Shown here piece after piece: positions 8,451 through 16,697 of a DNA stretch of 64,000 nucleotides (position 1 is the first letter of the stretch; each line of letters starts with the position of its first letter). Below the pieces are notes generated by a model. It saw nothing but the letters and a program-made list of their open reading frames with translations. It had not been told where the DNA came from and did no database searches. Location: the NCBI GenBank assembly GCA_020633415.1, contig JACKDQ010000012.1, positions 49,705-113,704 of the forward strand. Reading direction: 5' to 3'. The position numbers and the translations under genes were made by a program. This DNA is from Deltaproteobacteria bacterium. GTDB taxonomy: Bacteria > Myxococcota_A > Polyangia > GCA-2747355.

Positions 8451-9236
8451 CTAAGCTGGGGGCGGCGTCTGCCCGATCAGATCTTCGATCAACATGCGCA
8501 CGCGCTTTTCCTGCAGCTCAGCGTCGTGAAAATACATGAAATAATCGAAGTTCTGGCCGCTCTTTTCGATCCGCGCCGCGCCTGCCCTGCCCTCGATCGG
8601 GGCCACTTTTGCGTGCCAGTCTTCCGGCATAATGTCCGTCGTCGAGATCGACTTAGTGCCCGACCAGAGCACTTTGCCGTCCATGTTGATAATCCGCAGC
8701 TCGACGGAAGCCTTCCATACCGGGACTTGAACCATCCGCATCGAGGAATCCTGGCTGATCTGAGAGCGCGCATAGGCGAGTGGCCGCTCGACATACTCGG
8801 CATCGCCGTCACCTTTGATGAACGCGCGAGTCACAACGTCGACGTACACCGAGCGCACTTCGAAGATCGCGTCGGCGCCGGTCTCCTTACCGAGCAACAG
8901 CGCCTTTTCGGTGCGATCCCATTTCTCGCGCGTCTCGTTTTTCTTGAGTCGGTTCTCGACGCGCGAAACGATCGCCCCTGAAATGAGCTCGAAGCCGCGC
9001 TGCAGCAGCGTCTTTTCCACATGGGAAACCAGCCGCTTGTAGTTCCCGTCACCCATCGCGTCCGAGCACTTATTCGGACAGTTTGCTTCCTTAGGGCTGA
9101 GGAAAATCAGCTTCTTAACGGGCGCACTCTTGGCCGCACCAAGCAACAGGGGCTCTCTAGGGCTCGACTTCTTGACGGTCAGATAGGTCGTTGCGCAACC
9201 TTGAGCGACAATTGACAGCGCTACCGCAAATGCCAC
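8451..9236 (-). CDS. Lipoprotein of unknown function
   Basis: 261 aa from GTG 9236. A short signal sequence with lipobox AQGC puts the lipid Cys at residue 14. The globular part shows a helix (VSHVEKTLLQRGFELISGAI), GKETGADAIFEVRSV and VELRIINMDGKVLWSG. This is the pattern of alpha/beta domains that combine a sugar- or peptidoglycan-assembly lipoprotein fold with a DGKVLWSG beta-hairpin. It leads the two-lipoprotein operon. No ribosome-binding site is visible; TATTTA ends 6 bases before the GTG, which would make the mRNA leaderless. Confidence 0.78.
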   Translation of the reverse strand: MAFAVALSIVAQGCATTYLTVKKSSPREPLLLGAAKSAPVKKLIFLSPKEANCPNKCSDAMGDGNYKRLVSHVEKTLLQRGFELISGAIVSRVENRLKKNETREKWDRTEKALLLGKETGADAIFEVRSVYVDVVTRAFIKGDGDAEYVERPLAYARSQISQDSSMRMVQVPVWKASVELRIINMDGKVLWSGTKSISTTDIMPEDWHAKVAPIEGRAGAARIEKSGQNFDYFMYFHDAELQEKRVRMLIEDLIGQTPPPA

Positions 9237-9372
9237 AGCGGGTAAATAGTCGATGTATGCCGTCGGTGACCACAGTTGTCGGCCAAAAGTGAATGATATT
9301 GTGTTTTTTTGCCGCTGCTAAACAGTCCGCGGCCCGCGGCGCCGACCCGCTTTGCGCTTGGGCGCGCTCGTT

Positions 9373-9388
9373 TTGCGCCTTGGCGCAA
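9373..9388. repeat. Hairpin TTGCGCC-TT-GGCGCAA downstream of sigma-like gene
   Basis: Perfect 7-bp arms, 38 bp past the stop of the sigma-like gene. There is no T-tract on the minus side, so it is not a standard intrinsic terminator. It could be a transcript end stabiliser. Confidence 0.35.
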
Positions 9389-9425
9389 CTGGACTTGGCA
9401 TCGAAAGAGCGCAAAGCGAGCGCTG

Positions 9426-10361
9426 CTAGCGCGACTGATCCTTGCCGCGCTCGTTGGCACCGCGCTGCTCGCTCAGTGTTTGCGGATGATCGGCGAGCAC
9501 GCTGCGAAAGGAGAAATCCAGTCGGCTGGAGATCAGCGCGATAATGCTGTCCAGCTCGGGCTCTTCGACCGAGAGGGCGGAAAGCAATCGCTGGCGCGTA
9601 CCGACGAGCAATTCGGCGCGCGCTTTCTGCAGCCAGCGCGCCGCCGTGGCGCGATGCACGCCGAAGATCGGCGCCAGGTCGTCGATACTCAGCCCGTCGA
9701 TATAGCTCAACTGCAGCAGCGAACGCTGACGCTTTTCCTGCGCGGCCAGCGCTTGACGAAACGCTTGGCGAAACGCTTCACGATAGGTCGCCTTGAGAAA
9801 CAGCAGCTCGGGATCGTAGCTCGGGTCGGGGATCGCTTCGAACACCTGCTCATCGACGGGAATCTCGCGATTCCCGCGTTGGGCGCGGTTGAGTGCAGCG
9901 CGCACGCAGCAGACCCGCAGCCAGGCTTGCAGACGACCACGGCCAGCGTATTTGGCGACCAGCGGAGCGGACTTGCCATCGCCGACCAACAGCCGGGCCA
10001 GCAGTTGTTGCAGCAGTTCAGCCGCCGCGTCGGCGGGCAGATCGATCCGCGCGATCGCCGCGCGCATCAGTTGGCGGTAGGCCGCCTCAAACTCGGTTTT
10101 CGCCGCGTTATCGCCGGCGACACAAGCGCAGACCAGGTAGAGGTCGGAGACGCAGAGATGACTCAACCAGCACAGCAATTGGGACCGATCGCGATCGATG
10201 CGTTCGGCCAAGAACGCGACAAAGCGCCGATCGTCGACGACTAACTGCGGCCACTCGGCGCGCGCTTCGGCGATACGCTCGGTTAGCGCTACAGCCAACG
10301 CATCTCGCGCGGCAGGCTCGAGCGGGTGCCCGCCAAGCAAGAGATCGACGAGTTGATCCAT
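9426..10361 (-). CDS. Sigma-70-family-like regulator with N-terminal extension
   Basis: 311 aa from ATG 10361. A longer frame to 10526 exists but would overlap the divergent gene and lacks features. The N-terminal ~90 residues are helical and unassigned. The middle (RGRLQAWLRVCCVRAALNRAQRG) resembles sigma region 2. The C-terminal half holds a region-4 helix-turn-helix (LSYIDGLSIDDLAPIFGVHRATAARWLQKARAELL). This plan is seen in atypical myxobacterial sigma-like proteins of ~300 aa. No anti-sigma gene is adjacent. It is divergent from the lipoprotein at 10409, with 47 bp between the two starts, so the two may share control. Confidence 0.75.
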   Translation of the reverse strand: MDQLVDLLLGGHPLEPAARDALAVALTERIAEARAEWPQLVVDDRRFVAFLAERIDRDRSQLLCWLSHLCVSDLYLVCACVAGDNAAKTEFEAAYRQLMRAAIARIDLPADAAAELLQQLLARLLVGDGKSAPLVAKYAGRGRLQAWLRVCCVRAALNRAQRGNREIPVDEQVFEAIPDPSYDPELLFLKATYREAFRQAFRQALAAQEKRQRSLLQLSYIDGLSIDDLAPIFGVHRATAARWLQKARAELLVGTRQRLLSALSVEEPELDSIIALISSRLDFSFRSVLADHPQTLSEQRGANERGKDQSR

Positions 10362-10408
10362 TGCTGTCGATCCTAGCCTAAAGCGCCGATCACTGCTATC
10401 AAGGCCGC

Positions 10409-11155
10409 ATGCAGCGTTTGATCCTCGGGCTGGCCATCGCGATTTTCGCCAGCTGCAGTGATAGTGGCAAGCCGGCGCTGACCGATCTGCGCAGCGGCGA
10501 CCTGATGCTCGCCACGGACGCGTCACGGCTCGACAGCGCGACAGCCGCAGCGGGCTTTGGCGCGATCAGCGGCAGTTGTGGTGTGCTTGACGAAGCGCTC
10601 TGGCAAGACAGCGCGCCAAAGCTATTTGACAACCACCTCGACTTCGCTGACCGGAGCTTTTCTGCCGACCAACTGAGCGAAGAAGCTCGGCGCATCCTCA
10701 GCGAAGGAACCGCCGGCGGCAGTTCGGGCGTCTCGGAGGCCATGGCCTTCGAGCTGCTTCGCCGCTGTGAAGGCGCGCAGTTGCTGCTCAGCGAAACCAA
10801 GATCGGCTATCAGGATGCCAACGGTAAAAAGACCGATCTGCTGGTCCAGATCGACGGCCGTTCGATCGGCGTGTCGGTCACCCGCGGCTATCACTTTCCG
10901 CCGAACGAGCCATACACCGCCGCTGAAGCACGCGCGCTGTGGCAAAAAAAACTGAGCGATCTGCCACTTTCGCAAAAGAACGCCCAGCCGAGCAACGCTT
11001 GGCAGCGTTCGGTGCTGGCGATTCTCGCCGTCGACAAACAGGCGGCTGATCTGCTGACCCAGGTCTACAAAAACGAAATCGATGCGCAGACCAAGGGCGA
11101 TGCGATCGTGCTGCTAACGATCACCGATGGCCAAGATCAGATGATCTATCAGTAG
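10409..11155 (+). CDS. Lipoprotein with possible PD-(D/E)XK-like core
   Basis: 248 aa. Lipobox FASC, lipid Cys16. After a ~45-residue linker the domain reads LLLSETKIGYQ..., KKTDLLVQIDGRSIGVSVTRG, then ARALWQKKLSDL and a conserved-looking WQRSVLAILAV. The strand-turn-strand segment TDLLV-x4-GRSIGVSVTR has the layout of a nuclease-like core, but the usual (D/E)xK is replaced by S-V-T, so catalysis is doubtful. From memory, similar segments occur in uncharacterised eukaryotic proteins; I cannot verify this here. Promoter-like TATCAA ends 6 bases before the ATG, although AAGG could also serve as a weak ribosome-binding site. Confidence 0.72.
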   Translation: MQRLILGLAIAIFASCSDSGKPALTDLRSGDLMLATDASRLDSATAAAGFGAISGSCGVLDEALWQDSAPKLFDNHLDFADRSFSADQLSEEARRILSEGTAGGSSGVSEAMAFELLRRCEGAQLLLSETKIGYQDANGKKTDLLVQIDGRSIGVSVTRGYHFPPNEPYTAAEARALWQKKLSDLPLSQKNAQPSNAWQRSVLAILAVDKQAADLLTQVYKNEIDAQTKGDAIVLLTITDGQDQMIYQ

Positions 11156-11191
11156 CAGAGCGCAATCGCCGAGCGCACCGCAGGTTTGCTG

Positions 11192-11205
11192 GGGTCAGTT
11201 GACCC
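11192..11205. repeat. Palindrome GGGTCA-GT-TGACCC
   Basis: 6-bp arms around 2 bases, 147 bp before the trypsin-like lipoprotein start and 37 bp after the preceding stop. It could be an operator or a small hairpin; no T-tract follows. Confidence 0.3.
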
Positions 11206-11351
11206 GAAGCCTGAACGCTGATTAGTTTTGCCGTCCGTCGATTAGCCTCGCGACCCAGCACCGTCAATCTTTGCTCTCGCGACCTTCGCTCACGCTGCCC
11301 AAGCGTCACGCCCGCGCGTTGTTGGAACGTCCTTTGCTAATCAATCGCCTC

Positions 11352-12677
11352 ATGAAACGTTTTTCACTGTTACCGATGGGATTGGTTGCGGCGAGCATCG
11401 TCGCCTGTGGGGTAATGCCGTTGTCCGAAGGGCCTTCGTCGGAAAACGGCGGCAAGGGCGAGTCGGTCTTGACGCGAGACCTGGTAGCGCTACTGAGAAA
11501 CGGCGATGGTGCTGCGTTCTGTACGGCAGTGTTGATCGGCAATGACCGTGCACTGACCGCCGCGCATTGCTTTACCCATCCGCAGCTCAACGAGCCAGCA
11601 CTTGTCGCTGTGGATGGTGAGCGCCGGCTGATTACGAGCGTTAGTTTGCCAGCGAGCTTCGAGCCAACGATCGGTGCGGTCAAAGCCAAGAGCAAGGACG
11701 CGCTCTACGACATCGCTTACTTTACCTTCCACCCTCCGCTTGCCACAACGGGCTTTCAACCACTCGACAACACCACGGGCGACGTGCTCGGCGTCCACAC
11801 CCTCTACGGCTATTTCGGCTACGAATATCGCGGCCAAAAGCCGACGGAACCCATCCCAGGCGTGCTGTTTAGCGCAGCGCGGTCACCGTTTCGCTGGGAC
11901 TTTTTCGCCGGTGATATTCCGCGCGATGGCAACCGTTACTACACCGCGGTGGTCAGCGAAGCGATGCTCAAACAGCGCGACAGCGACAAAGTCCCGCCGC
12001 CACAGCAGCTGGTCTGCAAGGGGTCGTCGGGCGGACCGCTGCTGTTTACAGCGACCCATGACAAACATGGCCAACCGCTCGGCGACCGTCATGATGTGCA
12101 GACGGTGCTCGCCGGTGTCTTCGTCGGATTCGCCCAAAACGACAAGCGCGATCCCGCGACCTGCGCACAGGTCGGGGAGTCGCTGTACTTCGCCTCGGTG
12201 AAACACAACCGTGCCTTTATCGACGCCGCGCAAGAGAGCGACAAGCGTTTCCGCCCACTGACCAGACCACAGATGAGCTGTGGCAACCATGGCCTGCGCT
12301 TGGTCAGCTACGCAAAGGATGCGCAAAGTGGTCAGATGCGCTGGAGTGGTTTCTCGGGGCTAGCCCTACCCGACAAGATCGTCGATCACCAGGCCGGCAC
12401 GTTGTCCTTGCCGCTCGGCGACTATCTTGGCACAGGGCCGGAGACGACCGAAGTGCTCTGGCTCTCCGGTGCACAGCCGACGATCACCTTCGACGAACTG
12501 CCAGGCTACGCCGGCCTCGGAAGATATAGCGAGTCGCCTAGCGCAGCTCCCCAACGCTGGCGCAAGCGCTTCACCGCACAGGCCAATGATCGCAGCAAGG
12601 GGTATCACGGTAGGCTCTTGCTCAAGGTCTCCGGGCCGACGACCTTGTTGTTGACGACGTTCAGCTTCTGCGACTAG
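11352..12677 (+). CDS. Trypsin-fold (S1) serine protease lipoprotein
   Basis: 441 aa from ATG 11352, chosen because a clean signal peptide with lipobox IVAC (Cys19) begins there. The S1 triad is visible: His72 in LTAAHCF, Asp120 in ALYDIAYF and Ser226 in KGSSGGPL. The ~150 residues after the protease domain form a beta-rich C-terminal domain without a known motif. The length exceeds a bare S1 domain (~230 aa). Expected role: cell-surface or periplasmic proteolysis. It is a monocistronic plus-strand gene, convergent with the small lipoprotein at 12762. Confidence 0.9.
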   Translation: MKRFSLLPMGLVAASIVACGVMPLSEGPSSENGGKGESVLTRDLVALLRNGDGAAFCTAVLIGNDRALTAAHCFTHPQLNEPALVAVDGERRLITSVSLPASFEPTIGAVKAKSKDALYDIAYFTFHPPLATTGFQPLDNTTGDVLGVHTLYGYFGYEYRGQKPTEPIPGVLFSAARSPFRWDFFAGDIPRDGNRYYTAVVSEAMLKQRDSDKVPPPQQLVCKGSSGGPLLFTATHDKHGQPLGDRHDVQTVLAGVFVGFAQNDKRDPATCAQVGESLYFASVKHNRAFIDAAQESDKRFRPLTRPQMSCGNHGLRLVSYAKDAQSGQMRWSGFSGLALPDKIVDHQAGTLSLPLGDYLGTGPETTEVLWLSGAQPTITFDELPGYAGLGRYSESPSAAPQRWRKRFTAQANDRSKGYHGRLLLKVSGPTTLLLTTFSFCD

Positions 12678-12761
12678 CGCAGCTGGGTTTGCAGCGCCGA
12701 GCGATCGGCAGACGACGATCAGCACTTTCGCGATGCAGGGCAGAGCGAAGCGCAGCGAGAG

Positions 12762-13331
12762 CTAAGGGAGCTGGCAGCAGCCGGAGCGAAGAACCCAGGT
12801 GCAAAGGTCGCAGCCTTGGGGCAGCGGCTGAGGCGGCTTTTGGCAAGCGGTCGGAGCGTTTGTGCCGACGCGACAGTTACAGCCGCCAGTTGTCGCGCAA
12901 GTGATGCTCGGTTGCAGGTTTGGATCGGCACAAGACATCGTACAGGCCAGGGGTGCGACCAGGAAGAACGGTGGTCGGTCGCCGGTTTGGGCGTTGCCCT
13001 TACAGACCCACTGCGTGCCGTCCTTGCAGTCGACCGGCGATCCATCGCGCTTGGTCGAGCCACCGTCGACTGCCGTGGCGTCGTTTGGGCTGCCCTGATC
13101 GGCCGTGGACTGATCGGCGATCGTCGATTGATCAGCGACCGCCCCATCGCCGAGCACCGTGTTTCCGTCGCGCTGGACGGTGCTATCGACGGTGGTGATC
13201 TGATCTTTGCCGACCGTTCCGTCGCGCGTCGGCAAGCCACTGTCGCTACTGCAACCAACGCTCAGCCAACCCACAGCGCTGGCGAGCGTGGCCCAGCGCA
13301 TCATCTCGCCCAATCTTCGGTTTGAAGCCAT
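12762..13331 (-). CDS. Small Cys-rich lipoprotein of unknown function
   Basis: 189 aa from ATG 13331, which has GGGGG seven bases upstream. Lipobox SVGC in the first ~27 residues. A ~70-residue low-complexity linker rich in Asp/Gly/Thr/Gln (ADQSTIADQSTADQG) leads to a compact C-terminal region with about a dozen Cys (DCKDGTQWVCKG, CTMSCADPNLQPSITC, CNCRVG, CDLCTW, GCC). The Cys pattern suggests a disulfide-stapled extracellular domain. I recognise no family. Gene order places it after pntB on the same strand, but the 74-bp gap and its own ribosome-binding site argue for separate expression. Confidence 0.72.
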   Translation of the reverse strand: MASNRRLGEMMRWATLASAVGWLSVGCSSDSGLPTRDGTVGKDQITTVDSTVQRDGNTVLGDGAVADQSTIADQSTADQGSPNDATAVDGGSTKRDGSPVDCKDGTQWVCKGNAQTGDRPPFFLVAPLACTMSCADPNLQPSITCATTGGCNCRVGTNAPTACQKPPQPLPQGCDLCTWVLRSGCCQLP

Positions 13332-13405
13332 CAGATACCCCCAACAAAGCAGACTGTCCTGGCTCAACGCCAAGAGCGGCCGCTTTTATTTCTTCGCTGA
13401 TTCGA

Positions 13406-14812
13406 TCAGTTGGCGAGTTCTTTGAGGCGCGCAGCCATTTCATCCATGCTGGCTTTGGCATCGCCGAAGAGCATCCGCGTGTTTTCGTTGTAAAACAGTG
13501 GATTGTCCACGCCGGCGTAGCCCGCCGCGCGGCCGCGTTTCATCATCACCACGTGCTTGGCATTCCAGACTTGGAGCACCGGCATGCCGTAGATCGGGCT
13601 GCTCTCGTCGGTCTCAGCACCGGGGTTGACGATGTCATTTGCGCCGATCACCAAGACGATATCGGTCTTCGGGAAGTCCTCGTTGATCTCATCCATTTCA
13701 AGCACGATATCGTAGGGCACATCGGCTTCGGCGAGCAGCACGTTCATATGCCCCGGGAGACGACCAGCCACCGGGTGGATACCGAACCGCACGTTGGTGC
13801 CCCGCGTCCGCAGCCGGTCGGTCACTTCGCGCACCGCGTGCTGGGCGCGAGCGACCGCCATGCCGTAGCCAGGCACGATGATCACTTCTTTGGCGTCGAG
13901 CAGATTCTGCGCGACCTCTTCAACCTGCCACTCGTTGACTTCGCGCGCCGGCCCCTCGTCGCCTTTGCTCTTTTTCGGCGCACCGCCGTCGGTACCGAAG
14001 CCGCCAAAGACGACGTTCCAGATCGAACGGTTCATCGCCCGACACATGATCACCGAGAGGATCGCACCACTCGAACCGACCAGCGCGCCGGTGACGATCA
14101 ACAGATCGTTAGAGAGCATGAAGCCGGCAGCGGCGGCGGTCCAACCCGAGTAGCTGTTGAGCAGCGAGACGACAACCGGCATGTCTGCGCCACCGATGGC
14201 AGCGACCAGGTGGATGCCCATCAGCGAAGCGATCGCCGTGGCGATCAACAACTCATTGAGCCCGGTCAGCCCTGGCTTTTGGATCAGCGGAATCGCCAGA
14301 TAGATCAGACCACCAAACATCGCCAGATTGAACAGGTGCCGCAGCGGCAGCAGCAACGGCCGACCGCTGAGGGTACCGCGGAGTTTCAAGAAGGCGACGA
14401 CCGACCCGGTGAAGGTGATCGCACCGATCGTCACGGCGATATAGGTTTCGATCAGATGGATCGTGTGCGCCGTACCGGTGAGATCGTTGGCGCCGTAGTT
14501 GGCAAAACCGACCAACACCGCAGCCAAGCCGACGAAGCTGTGCAGCATCGCGACGAGCTCGGGCATACCGGTCATCGCCACGCGGGCGGCGAGCAGCGCA
14601 CCGATCGTGGTACCGACGGCGATCACGCCGGCCAGCCAGCCGTACTGCTGAATCACGTGGGAAGACAGCGTCGCTCCGAGAGCGATCATCATGCCGATGA
14701 TGCCGTAGAGGTTACCGCGGCGCGCCGTCTCTTGGCTGGAAAGTCCGCGCAGAGAGAGAATAAACAGCACCGCGGCGACGAGATAGGCGGTTGTAAGCAG
14801 AATGTATTCCAT
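13406..14812 (-). CDS. pntB: NAD(P) transhydrogenase subunit beta
   Basis: 468 aa, close to E. coli PntB (462). About nine membrane spans fill the first ~265 residues. The C-terminal domain III binds NADP(H), with VPGYGMAVARAQHAV, GIHPVAGRLPGHMNVLLAEA, DIVLVIGANDIVNPGA and KRGRAAGYAGVDNPLF. With PntA it couples proton entry to hydride transfer from NADH to NADP+ in the inner membrane. It begins 9 bp after the pntA stop, so the two form an operon. NADPH supply links functionally to NAD kinase at 57847 (inference). Confidence 0.97.
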   Translation of the reverse strand: MEYILLTTAYLVAAVLFILSLRGLSSQETARRGNLYGIIGMMIALGATLSSHVIQQYGWLAGVIAVGTTIGALLAARVAMTGMPELVAMLHSFVGLAAVLVGFANYGANDLTGTAHTIHLIETYIAVTIGAITFTGSVVAFLKLRGTLSGRPLLLPLRHLFNLAMFGGLIYLAIPLIQKPGLTGLNELLIATAIASLMGIHLVAAIGGADMPVVVSLLNSYSGWTAAAAGFMLSNDLLIVTGALVGSSGAILSVIMCRAMNRSIWNVVFGGFGTDGGAPKKSKGDEGPAREVNEWQVEEVAQNLLDAKEVIIVPGYGMAVARAQHAVREVTDRLRTRGTNVRFGIHPVAGRLPGHMNVLLAEADVPYDIVLEMDEINEDFPKTDIVLVIGANDIVNPGAETDESSPIYGMPVLQVWNAKHVVMMKRGRAAGYAGVDNPLFYNENTRMLFGDAKASMDEMAARLKELAN

Positions 14813-14821
14813 CGTCGCCTC

Positions 14822-16429
14822 CTACTTGCGGAACATTTTGAGCATGCGCTGGGTGACCAAGAAGCCACCGGCGACGTTGATCATCGCGACGAGCACTGCA
14901 ACCAGACCGAGAATTACTGGCGCGTTGACACCGCCGTCGGCCGCCATCGGCGAAAGACCGCTTTGCAGTAGACCGCCAACGATGATGATGCCGGATATCG
15001 CGTTGGTCACACTCATCAGCGGTGTGTGCAGCGCGGGGGTCACATTCCAAATCACTTGCCAGCCGACGAAGCAGGCCAAGACGAATACCGTCAGGCGCTG
15101 CAAGAACGACAGCGCCGCGGGCGAAGCGGTCTCCGCCCCGGCGTAGGCGCGCAGGTAGACCCAAAGACCGACGAGCGCCAAAGAGAACAGTCCCGTGGCC
15201 CACCGGCCGAAAGCGCTCGGCGCCTTGACTTTGGGCACCTTGGCAACCGGCTCGGGTTGCGCCTCGGGTTTGGGCGGTGGCGGCGATGGCTGGGCAATCT
15301 GCGGCGGTGGCCAGGTGATTTCCCCAGCTTTGCAGACCACCGCCGGGCGGACGGCGTCGTTTTCCATGTCGACACAAAACGACTCACAGCCACCCATCTC
15401 TTTGAGGAGGTGGACGAGGTTGGTGCCATAGAGCTGACTCGCCGTGGTCGCCAGGCGGCTGGTCAGGTCGGTGTAGCCAATGATCTTCACACCGTCGACG
15501 ACAGCGACTTCGCCCGGCTCGGTCAGTTCGCAGTTGCCACCTTGCTCGGCGGCCAGGTCGACGATCACCGACCCAGGCTTCATCGCCCGCACATGTTCGG
15601 CCAGCCATAATTTTGGTGCGGGCTTGCCGGGGATCAACGCCGTGGTGATCACGATGTCGACCTCTTTGGCTTGTGCAGCGAACAGCGCCATTTCAGCTGC
15701 GATGAATTCCTTGCTCATCACTTTGGCGTAACCGCCGGCGCCCTCGCCCGACTCGTCGAACTGGAGCTCGAGGAACTTTCCACCCAAACTCTCGACTTGG
15801 TCTTTGGTCGCCGCGCGGGTATCGAAGGCGCGTACCTGTGCGCCCAGGCCCTTGGCTGCACCGATCGCGGCCAAGCCGGCAACGCCGGCACCGATCACCA
15901 ACACCGTCGCGTGGGGCACGCGACCCGCCGCGGTCATCTGCGCGGTAAAGAAGCCGCCGAAGGCGTTGGCGGCCTCGATCACCGCACGATAGCCGGCGAT
16001 GTTGGCAAACGCTGATAGCGCGTCCATCTTCTGGGCGCGACTGATGCGCGGCACGCAGTCCATCGAAACGGCGGTCGCTTTGCGGGCGACGAGCTTCTTG
16101 AGCAGCTCTTCGTTTTGCGCCGGGTAGATGAAAGCGTAGAGGATCGCCCCTTCTTTGAGCAGCTCGGTCTCGTGCTTGCCCAATTTGGGGTGCTGGATCG
16201 GCGGCCGAACCTTGAGCACGATGTCGGCTTCGGCCCAGAGCGTGGCCGTGTCCGAAACCAAATCGGCGCCGGCTTCGCGATAGGCCGTGTCAAAAAAGGA
16301 TGCGCTTTCTCCTGCCCCCGCTTCCACCGCCACCGAAAAGCCCATCCCGATCAGCTTCTTGACGGTATCCGGTGTACCCGCCACTCGTGCTTCTTCTGGA
16401 TAGATTTCCTTGGGGATCGCTATTCGCAT
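14822..16429 (-). CDS. pntA: NAD(P) transhydrogenase subunit alpha (fused alpha1-alpha2)
   Basis: 535 aa from ATG 16429, preceded by a GAGG. The product begins MRIAIPKEIYPEEARVAGTP, the conserved PntA start. Domain I (1 to ~375) has the NAD-binding motif VIGAGVAGLAAIGAAKGLGA, RAATKDQVESLGG and the GYTDLTSRL segment. A Pro-rich linker (~380-415) precedes about four membrane spans of domain II (TGLFSLALVGLW to VAGGFLVTQRML). It is fused in one chain as in enteric bacteria, whereas many relatives split it into two genes. First gene of the pntA-pntB operon. Confidence 0.97.
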   Translation of the reverse strand: MRIAIPKEIYPEEARVAGTPDTVKKLIGMGFSVAVEAGAGESASFFDTAYREAGADLVSDTATLWAEADIVLKVRPPIQHPKLGKHETELLKEGAILYAFIYPAQNEELLKKLVARKATAVSMDCVPRISRAQKMDALSAFANIAGYRAVIEAANAFGGFFTAQMTAAGRVPHATVLVIGAGVAGLAAIGAAKGLGAQVRAFDTRAATKDQVESLGGKFLELQFDESGEGAGGYAKVMSKEFIAAEMALFAAQAKEVDIVITTALIPGKPAPKLWLAEHVRAMKPGSVIVDLAAEQGGNCELTEPGEVAVVDGVKIIGYTDLTSRLATTASQLYGTNLVHLLKEMGGCESFCVDMENDAVRPAVVCKAGEITWPPPQIAQPSPPPPKPEAQPEPVAKVPKVKAPSAFGRWATGLFSLALVGLWVYLRAYAGAETASPAALSFLQRLTVFVLACFVGWQVIWNVTPALHTPLMSVTNAISGIIIVGGLLQSGLSPMAADGGVNAPVILGLVAVLVAMINVAGGFLVTQRMLKMFRK

Positions 16430-16553
16430 CTGTCCTCGCTCGCTTTGCGCACCCATTGATACACGGCGGTCGAGCCGTTGCCAAGTGCTGTAACATGGCT
16501 CCACTGCGCTGGAAAATGAGACTTGCCTGGTCCTTAATCGAATCCGAACGTGG

Positions 16554-16570
16554 GGGCGCCAGCGGCGCCC
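16554..16570. repeat. Stem-loop GGGCGCC-AGC-GGCGCCC
   Basis: Perfect 7-bp stem with a 3-base loop in the divergent pntA / RCC1-lipoprotein gap. It has no adjoining T-tract. It could be an mRNA leader structure or a protein site. Confidence 0.35.
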
Positions 16571-16697
16571 GATCAAGGCGGCTCGGCGGCGTCACGATCG
16601 GCGCAGCTCGCGCGGCTCGGGGAACGACAGCTCAGAGCAATTCGCCAGTGTCGCGATTGGCGTGGATCGTGTATATGGCCCGAGCGGAGGTAGCCCG

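Noticed and set aside
9237..9425. Terminator at the T-run near 9302-9308
   Set aside because: The T-run is on the plus strand, where no gene ends just upstream, and there is no adjoining GC stem in the right order.
13322..14971. 549-codon open frame on the plus strand across pntB
   Set aside because: It is antisense to the well-conserved pntB. The product is rich in His/Arg/Asp/Gln with no family motif, as expected from high-GC mirror frames.
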